This document shows, piece by piece, positions 19,093-25,765 of a stretch of DNA of 25,765 nt; the first letter of the stretch is position 1; each line of letters begins with the position of its first letter. A program made the position numbers and the translations under genes. Location of the stretch: positions 1 to 25,765 of the forward strand of contig SWBL01000512.1 of the NCBI GenBank assembly GCA_024195585.1, written 5' to 3'. This stretch comes from Aureobasidium sp. EXF-3400. Lineage: Eukaryota > Ascomycota > Dothideomycetes > Dothideales > Saccotheciaceae. The notes under the pieces were generated by a model. It made no database searches. It saw only the letters and a program-made list of their open reading frames with translations, and was not told the origin of the DNA.

Positions 19093-20748
19093 TTTGATGT
19101 TGTCCAGTCGCTTGGGTCCTGCTCCGTAGTGTAAAAGATCCCTTGTGATCAGCTTGTACGATCTGCACCATAGGACAAGATACCGTGTCGTATCACTTCC
19201 TTGCCCTCGACATGGTGATCTTTCGCAAAGTGTTCTGCCAATTTGTTTGGATATTTTGTACTGGACTCTGGAGTTGCGTTGTTCAAGAAGGTCCAACCAT
19301 AGTACCTGCTCATGATTCGGAGCCTCGGTCCTCCAAAGAAAAAAAAAACAATGGAATGTGAGTTAGGATCGTCATTCGATATTGGATTTCGAGTGGTCTA
19401 AGATCACGACTATTCTAAAGAAGTTCCTTGTCATGGATGTCGCACTCTCGTTCTACTAGCGTCGTCTTACATAATTGGTGAGCTACGGAATGCCTTCTCT
19501 TTCTGATGTCTTTCCTCAACGACACGCTCTAGTCATTCAGTGTAGTACAACCATACCAATGTAGGCTAGCTTCGCTGGATCAAGCGTTCCTTAAATGGAT
19601 CCATCTACGCAAGCTTACTCGAGCAGAACGATGAGGAAGACCGCTATTCATGAAATCCAGCTTGGTACCCCCGTTACCCCGTACACCAAGCATGATGTTA
19701 GCTTGTGGCCAGATACGCACAATGCATCGTCTACTGGACAGTTCTGATGGCGCGTTGATCAATACCCACGGCTTCTGCGTTAATTCCAGGATCAACTGGT
19801 CGTATGATGTCGGTCTCGCTGGATTCAAAGTGCCATTGTATGACTCCAGACTCATGGACACGAACCGGCACAAGAGCTGTGAAGAAATCCGGAAGAATCA
19901 AACCACCAGCGCCATCACTGTGTTGGAGGTATTGATATGTTTCTACAGCAGCTAGAGTGGTCATCATTTAGAAGGCGATTGACAGGACGCATGAGAAATA
20001 TCGGCCTCTTCCTGCTTGCTCTAGACCTTTCTAGAGGCCGGAATTCTGAGTGAGCTGTCGACTCATCGTCACTGTCCCCTAGAGCCGTTAATAAGTCGTA
20101 GGCAGGTAGAACCCCAGGCTCGCTCGAAGGCCACAACTCATCGAGATGCGTGATGATCCTGCTGTTAACAGTCGTATATAGGCTAGTGATGACGCCTTCC
20201 GGAGCGGACTAGTAAGAATGATCGCTTCGACAGCCGGTTTCCAGCCCCTACAGATCAGCCGGTCTGATCTGCTCATTGAAACTTGGTTTTAGCCACGCTC
20301 GATGACCGGTGACTGGACCCTACAGACCCTAGAAGCACTCTAGGAGTGCAGTTGGATTTCGAAATGATGGCCTGCCTTCGAAAAGTACCACCTCGCTAGT
20401 CGAGGCTCGAGCAACTCTAAAGCAGACCACAACCTACGCCAACTGTATCGACAAATTACTCGACAGAACACGACCGAAAGCTTGATAATTAGGAGGCTGA
20501 TGGAGCGATAGCGAATGAATTTAAATAGTTACATTTGACATCTAGTAGATCAAAATTTCCATGGCCCGCCAGCGATTTCAAGAACGCTGGGAAGGACATA
20601 AGAAGAGATAGGTGAGCGGAGAGCAACAAGTGGGCGTTTCACGATGAGGAGAGACAGTCGCTTCTGATAACAAGGCGTGCAGTTCGGGACTTCATTCCGT
20701 TCCAGTGTCGTTTGTTCACACTACTCCCTTCATTTGCTGGAATCGATG
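19093..20748. other. Gene-poor stretch with short orphan frames
   Basis: No recognised gene. The frames at 19009-19296 (-), 19580-19873 (-), 19650-19955 (+) and 19731-19967 (-) overlap each other. The one at 19731-19967 starts with two consecutive ATGs and reads protein-like (HFESSETDIIRPVDPG), but I recognise no family. A poly-A run lies near 19339-19348. Confidence 0.3.
19731..19967 (-). CDS. Short orphan open frame, unrecognised
   Basis: 78 codons starting at ATG 19967, followed by a second ATG. The composition is balanced and acidic, with LILPDFFTALVPVRVHESG and HFESSETDIIRPVDPG. A competing frame on the same strand (19580-19873) overlaps it, so a spliced gene or a frameshifted fragment is possible; I could not establish a clean intron. 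The family is not recognised and it may be spurious. Confidence 0.2.
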   Translation of the reverse strand: MMTTLAAVETYQYLQHSDGAGGLILPDFFTALVPVRVHESGVIQWHFESSETDIIRPVDPGINAEAVGIDQRAIRTVQ

Positions 20749-21129
20749 TCAGTATGTGAGACGAGGCGAAATTCTAGAAGCACACCTCTTGAAGTCTTTC
20801 TCAAAGTCCTCGAAGCCTGTTTTGACGTCGTCTGCGTCACCATCCTTTTTAACATATAAGGATCCCATCACTGCATGTGTTCCACCATTCTTATCTCGCC
20901 AATCACGAACACCAGATGGGACCTTGCCGCTATTAGGTTGAACCTGGAATTTGTTGTATGTGAGACCGTCACGTTGAATTTCTCCGTCAAAGTCAAAGCG
21001 AATGCCCAAACTCTCGAGGTCTTTTGGCGCCTTCGGAAATGCGGTCTTTCCTCTGTTAACTGATACGTTGGTGAATTTCTTTGAAGCCGCAGTGGCAGCA
21101 TCGCTGGCCTTCGAGAATACTTTGTTCAT
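20749..21129 (-). CDS. Small unrecognised protein
   Basis: A 126-residue frame from ATG 21129. The product is charged, with a Lys/Ala-rich start (MNKVFSKASDAATAASKKF), a central segment (FDFDGEIQRDGLTYNKFQV) and a Gly/Asp-rich part (VRDWRDKNGGTHAVMGSLYV), then an acidic-basic helix (FEDFEKDFKR). Balanced composition and consistent wobble suggest a real gene. No signal peptide or membrane segment is seen. The frame continues upstream without another ATG. Near the 3' end an intron is possible: donor GTGTGC inside the last codons, a CTGAC branch site and a CAG acceptor 49 nt downstream. Its removal would replace the last 11 residues with SK and a stop. The family is unknown. Confidence 0.5.
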   Translation of the reverse strand: MNKVFSKASDAATAASKKFTNVSVNRGKTAFPKAPKDLESLGIRFDFDGEIQRDGLTYNKFQVQPNSGKVPSGVRDWRDKNGGTHAVMGSLYVKKDGDADDVKTGFEDFEKDFKRCASRISPRLTY

Positions 21130-21927
21130 GTTCGGACGAGCGAATCTTGGAGTCGAACCTTGCCTTAGAGATTTTTCGAGGAGAGAGGTTAGAAAAGGGC
21201 TGTGTCAGCGCTGCTGAGAACTGTTAAGAAATGCGCTTCTAGCTGCTTTACAGTCGGTTTTTATGTGTGCACAGCGGTGATGATTTCAAGCTGCAAACAT
21301 TACTGCATACTCCACATTGGCATTGACAGAGCACTTGGGCCCAACTTCACCAATCGAAGGGCTGCATTCATCACCCAACAAATCACAATCCTCGTGACAG
21401 ACTGAAACAGGGTGGTTCACGATATCGCAAGTGCTTACTTCACTAACCTCAAGAACGAAGAAGAATATCGGTTTGACCAAAGACATAGCGTCATGTGGCG
21501 AGCGCTAATCAACCTCAGCAACTCCCGCAAGCGCCACCTGGCTAGACCAAAGTATCACCTGCAGCTGTCTCGGACTCAGCATGATCTTGGTCATCGCACA
21601 TATTCAAGGTATGCGCCGAAACATTTCGTTGCAGTCTAGGCGAGTTTTCGTTCCAGGTCGGCGCTTATGGTCGTATCCCATTTGCAGGCTGTAACGGGAC
21701 GTTGATCGTGCCAAACATCACGTGATTTGATCTGACGTCATCCTTCACAAAAACAGCCGCCGCGATGACCAACCAACCGTTCCTTTGTCGCCAGTCAAGT
21801 CCATCCCCCTTGATATATTTTTGCCGCTCGTCTTTTAATACTAATTGACTTAAGCGCCTGGGCTGCGCAAATCGAGCGTTATTTTCTGCTGCATCTAATC
21901 AATAATCACGACCTGTCTTCACGAACG
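21130..21927. other. Divergent intergenic region
   Basis: Lies between the small minus-strand gene and the Aim9-like gene and should contain both promoters. No repeat or gene recognised; the open frame at 21412-21639 has no support. Confidence 0.35.
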
Positions 21928-23784
21928 ATGCTGCACCGAGCGAAAGCTTTGGCCTCACCTCTTCTTATCCGAAAACATCATTCATCAAAGACTGCCACTT
22001 CCCGCTGGCGCGCATCGTCAACAGCACGAGACAAATCGAAGCCACCAATTTATCTGAGTCTCCCCGACAAGAGTGACGTGAATCATCCGTTCTTCAATTA
22101 CACGTCTGGAAGATGGCTGTAAGTCCAACATGATCATGAAAACTTGGAACTCTACTGACTCAGTGTACGTCAAGATACAACGAGCAGACTCGACGTGATG
22201 AGAGACATCTGGTCTTTGATGCTAGAGCCCTGCTCCAGATCATCGTCGAGTCTGTGAACAGACAAATCGATTGCGTTTCTACATTCTCCAAGATCGCCGA
22301 GGGAGGCTCATATCGAATCTTTGAAGCAGTATTTGATGATAAGACCGCTGCCATCGCTCGCCTGCCTTATCCATGCACATTGCCACCATCATTTGGGATC
22401 GCTAGTGAGGTTGCAACCATGCAATTTCTACGACTGCATGGTGTTCCTGTCCCTCAGCTGTACGCTTGGGCACCATCTGCCGAAAACGCAGTGGGATCAG
22501 CATATATCATCATGGCTAAGGTAGAGGGCCAGGAATTGGAGCATACATGGTATGATATGTCAGTCTCAGAAAGGATGAACATGATCGAAAAGGTTGTGCA
22601 GATCGAGCGGAGGCTCTTCCAGATCCAACTACCTGCCAGTGGTAGTATTTATCACAGAACCTTCCTAGACTCTCAACAAGGCGTCGACCAAGTGCCTATT
22701 ACGACTGCCGATACAGACGAGAATGAATTCTCCATTGGCCCTTCGAACGAGTACCTATGGTGGTATGCACGCCGGGATGAGGTGGCTGTAAACCGTGGGC
22801 CATGTCAGTCAACAGGAAAATTTGTAAAGGCTGGTAGACTGCTAACAAAGATCAGGGCTGCAGTCCGAGGATGTTATGAAATCAGTAGGTGAAAGGGAGC
22901 TTGCCTGGCTCGAGAAATTCGCCAATCCTCGGTATCCTCGCGAACCACTTTACAGAGCTTTCTACGACAATCGGGAGGTCAGACCGGATATACAAATACA
23001 GGTTTTGCGTGATTACCTGAATCTCGTTCCGCTGCTCGTTCCGGAGCAAGCCAAACTAACCAAACCGACGATTCGTCATCCAGATCTCTCACCTAGCAAT
23101 ATTTTCATCTCCGACACCGGCGAGATAACTGGCTTGATTGATTGGCAGCATACCTCCGTACTGCCATTGTTCCTGCAAGCCAAGATTCCTAAACACTTTC
23201 AGAACTGGGGCGATGAAGACTCCGAGAACTTCCGGGCTCCCCGACTGCCAGAGAGCTTCGATGACTTGGAAGAGAGCGAGCAGATTTCTGCACTTGAGAC
23301 ATATCGCAAAAGACAGATGCATTATTTCTATGTTGGATATACGGAACGTCACAACAAACCCCACTTCGAGGCAATAGGCAAGCCGCATCTTGTTATGGTG
23401 AACAATTTGTATGACATAGCTGCAAGACCGTGGGAAGGAGACAACACTTCTCTGAAAGCCGAAATCATCAAGCTGTCGAGACGTTGGTTCGACACGACAC
23501 CCTCTCGCACGAGAGAAATCTTCCCTGTCAACTACACTGAAAAGGAGATCACTCAGTGTCTCGCGATTGACGAGAAACAGCAAGAAGCCGATGCGCAGAT
23601 GCAAACGCTGCGCGATTGCTTTACCACAAATATAGATGGCTGGGTGTCATCTGAGCTGTACGAACAAGCCAAAGCCAGGGCAGAAGATGTAAGGCAGCAG
23701 ATGGTTGACGCGGCGGACACAGACGAAGAGCGAAGAGAGATTGAAGAGAACTGGCCATTTCATGATCATGTCGAGATTGATTGA
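21928..23784 (+). CDS. Aim9-like mitochondrial phosphotransferase (APH/kinase fold)
   Basis: Proposed CDS join(21928..22118, 22175..22803, 22856..23784), 582 residues. The first junction rebuilds FFNYTSGRWLYNEQTRRDE and the second NRGPWLQSEDVMKSVGERE, both characteristic of the fungal Aim9/phosphotransferase family. The N-terminus (about 35 residues rich in Arg, Lys, Ser and Ala with no acidic residue) looks like a mitochondrial presequence. Kinase-like elements: a Gly-rich region (IAEGGSYRIFEAVF), the strand AAIARLPYP, the catalytic loop HPDLSPSNIF (H348, D350, N355) and the metal-binding IDWQH (D369). The C-terminal half is helical and acidic. Yeast Aim9 was named from altered mitochondrial inheritance; its substrate is unknown. 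All key residues are present and no frame break is seen. Confidence 0.86.
22119..22174 (+). other. Intron 1 of the Aim9-like gene (AAG acceptor)
   Basis: 56 nt, donor GTAAGT, branch ACTGAC at 22154-22159, acceptor AAG at 22172-22174. A CAG at 22161-22163, only two bases past the branch motif, gives the wrong frame; AAG restores the conserved GRWLYNE. Confidence 0.75.
22804..22855 (+). other. Intron 2 of the Aim9-like gene
   Basis: 52 nt, donor GTCAGT, branch GCTAAC, acceptor CAG. Splicing creates a Trp codon across the junction that is conserved in the family (RGPW). Confidence 0.8.
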
Positions 23785-24389
23785 AAGTACAACTCTAAGC
23801 ATCTAGAAGGAGTGCACAAGCTGCTGCAACTTTGATCCTGCGGACTGCATTCGACTCATCCCCGGGAAGGGTTCTTGGAAATTGCGGTGGAAGCTCTTTT
23901 CTTGTCTTTCCCTGTATCGCTGCTCAGCCCTGTGAGGTCTGTTCGAGACATCTTAGCCTTCCGACCATATGTGTGACGATAATACATGAACGTGGGTGCT
24001 GATCTACAAAACTCCTGCTGTCTTGCGAAGGCTATGCCGCTTCTCCCTCGACATGTCGATGGTTCCTGAAAGGTCTTGGAGATGGCTTGCTGAACCCGAG
24101 AGACACTGAGTAGGATCTCGCCTCAGCCGATTATGTGATCTGGAATTTTTCATCTTTTATTCAAGCTGTATGTTCAAGCTCCAGTGAATTGATAGACCGC
24201 AGCTAAACGAACGAATCCTAAGAGACGGCTCGGCTCCTTGCTCTCGTCTTGGTCGCACTGGATGGATACAGCGAGGTACAGTGCACGGAAGAGATATTTG
24301 TAAACCACTTCACGCACTACACGTTGTCCAACTTCACCCTCCCTCTACACATAAACGTGGCAACATCGTTGTAACAGATGAACGCTCGC
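23785..24389. other. Gene-free stretch downstream of the Aim9-like gene
   Basis: No gene recognised. It should hold the terminator of the Aim9-like gene and runs into the transposase remnant. Confidence 0.35.
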
Positions 24390-24905
24390 GAGCAGCTGAA
24401 TCTTGTGCACGAGACCCCAATATCACGCCGTGCGGGCGCGTCCGAAGTATACAACTGTATGAGGACGGTCATACGCTCAAGTCAATCGCCGACCAGTTTC
24501 ACCGCGCTCCTTCTACTATCTCATGTAGTCCACAGCGCCTTTACCTGTAACTAAGACACCGAACTGGTTGGCCACATACATACACGCCTCGCAATCGGCG
24601 CCCTGACTGATTGGCCGTCGAAGGCTCTCCTTTTAAGTCGTATACTAAGACCAAGAAGTGGTATGACTTTTTGTAGAACAACCTGATCATACGGCGAATA
24701 CTCGAGCCTTACAGCATTAGAACTCAGCTTGCACGAAGCGGCCACTCCTTAAAAAGGAGACTATCCGTAGACGCTACTTCTGTACTAACCGGCCTTAGAG
24801 TTGGTTGGTGTCTTAATGGCCAAGAACCCTCCTATCAGACGAGTGTTCTACAAATCGCAGAGCTTCTGATGTGTGCAGACACGTCCTTCGCTCTACTAGC
24901 TAACG
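24390..24905 (+). pseudogene. Tc1/mariner-type transposase, N-terminal remnant
   Basis: Pieces of one transposase are readable in order but in different frames. The first is a helix-turn-helix (LYEDGHTLKSIADQFHRAPS, about 24445-24520). The second is a basic linker as in the second DNA-binding half (GWPHTYTPRNRRR, about 24566-24603). The third is KRPLLKKETIRRRY (about 24734-24776). The last is LSDECSTNRRA, whose Asp at 24838-24840 matches the first catalytic Asp of the Tc1 'W-S-D-E' block. Several stops and frameshifts intervene, so it is inactive. The sequence breaks off just before the LTR that begins at 24947. It may be the same family as the C-terminal remnant near 7.8 kb, but the two pieces do not overlap. 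Confidence 0.72.
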
Positions 24906-24946
24906 ATATGACTAGAATAAAGCGATAAGCTATAACAAGAGCGAAG

Positions 24947-25242
24947 TGTTACGATCCAGTGTCAAGCGTACCGGCTTCTGGCTCGTGCACAATCAATCAT
25001 TACCATCTTGGGAATCATGCTCTGAGGATTCTGCCAAGACAGGTCCTCTCCACAGAGCACTCTCCAGCAGGTAGCTGCCTGATGTACTCTGCTCCCTGAT
25101 CTCTTGCTTCTGATCTTGTCAGACCAAGCAGAGCAACAGAGCATACAGAGCACACTGCATACACTCATTACATAGTTAGGTATATAGGTAAGAAGATCTT
25201 CACTAGGAGGTCCTGCGTTCAACTTAATCAGTTATTCCAACA
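24947..25242 (-). mobile_element. Copia-type LTR, copy B (296 bp)
   Basis: Read on the minus strand this LTR starts TGTTGGAATAACTG at 25242 and ends GATCGTAACA at 24947, so it has TG...CA ends. It aligns with copy A over its whole length, including an identical 45-base block at 25018-25062. It is inverted relative to copy A. The sequence directly before its start on the minus strand (25243-25254) is a purine-rich tract, CCAAAGGGAC, as expected at a polypurine tract, and it is shared with the fragment near 8.24 kb. This copy is therefore read as a 3' LTR still attached to internal sequence. Confidence 0.78.
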
Positions 25243-25340
25243 GTCCCTTTGGTATACACTACTACACACACCTGCTTTTTCACCTTGCTTAACACTCCTC
25301 TTCACGAGTCCAACCCCGTGACTACTTATTCTTCCCCAAA
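25243..25340 (-). mobile_element. Internal 3' end of the copia-type element
   Basis: Homologous by eye to 8242-8330, which also adjoins an LTR start in the same orientation. It begins with the polypurine tract and continues at least to about 25340. Coding content is too degraded to assign; the beginning of the element body lies to the right. Confidence 0.5.
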
Positions 25341-25765
25341 ATAGTTGGCTATAACACAAAGGTATACGTCTTGTGGCATCGACGCTATTTCAGAAGTTGT
25401 TTCAAGCGATATATCGATGAAAGGACGTATTACAAGTGCTAAAGTTCAAGAATATAGCTCTATAAGCTATGTTAAGGTGTCAGAAGATAATTTACTATCT
25501 GTTTCCTAACCCGATAGCATCTGTTAATGAGATTTCGCGTGAATTCACATCTCTAAATTTGCTAGGAACTCGTTCAAGAAGTATGGTGTACATAGACGTA
25601 GGCACTCGCCATCATGTAACCTAGTTTCTTTGTAGTTAGTGTTACATCTAAATCGAAAATTGAAAATCAGAGCGGATGTTACATGGAATCGGTGGAATTT
25701 CGGCTCCATGCCATGCCATGCCACTACTTCTAGCTAACATGCCATTCCATGTCAATTATCTAGTG
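25341..25765. other. Right-edge stretch, probably decayed element body
   Basis: No gene recognised. By position it may be the degraded internal region of the LTR element. A short ATGCC tandem (about four copies) lies near 25707-25722. Confidence 0.35.

Noticed and set aside
25707..25722. ATGCC repeat as telomere-like sequence
   Set aside because: Only about four copies and not the TTAGGG type expected in filamentous ascomycetes.

Overview
The window looks like a piece of a filamentous ascomycete (Pezizomycotina) nuclear genome, probably a dothideomycete-like fungus. The evidence is short introns of 50-63 nt with GT...AG ends and, in most, CTGAC/CTAAC-type branch sites; fungus-typical families (short BTB proteins, F-box proteins, a Clr5-type C-terminal region, Dcr2-type phosphatase, Aim9-type phosphotransferase); and decayed Ty3 chromovirus, copia-type LTR and Tc1/mariner sequences. 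The species assignment is inference; no rRNA, tRNA or marker gene is present.

Layout. 1-2.7 kb: a possible 3' gene end at the left edge, then a decayed Ty3 integrase tail with a chromodomain. 2.8-7.2 kb: a BTB protein (+), a two-exon protein of unknown function (+) and a large F-box protein (-). 7.5-9.5 kb: a degenerate island with the C-terminal half of a Tc1/mariner transposase and a piece of a copia-type LTR end. 10.0-16.5 kb: ordinary gene space, with a Dcr2-like phosphoesterase (+), a three-exon Clr5/TPR-like protein (-), a conserved fungal hypothetical (+) and a GNAT acetyltransferase (-). 16.9-20.7 kb: a second island, with a ~300 bp LTR, a very AT-rich block and a striking tandem array of eight 45 bp imperfect palindromes. 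20.7-23.8 kb: a small unrecognised protein (-) and a three-exon Aim9-like mitochondrial phosphotransferase (+). 24.3 kb to the end: the N-terminal half of a Tc1/mariner transposase followed by a second copy of the same LTR in inverted orientation, with its polypurine tract and a little internal sequence.

The genes do not form an evident pathway or biosynthetic cluster. BTB and F-box proteins are both typical substrate adaptors of cullin ubiquitin ligases, which may be coincidence. Exon structures given here were worked out by hand from reading-frame continuity, splice motifs and family conservation; they agree in phase at every junction listed. The most unusual feature is the palindrome array at about 18.54-19.09 kb, whose spacers alternate between two types and so form a ~150 bp higher-order repeat.
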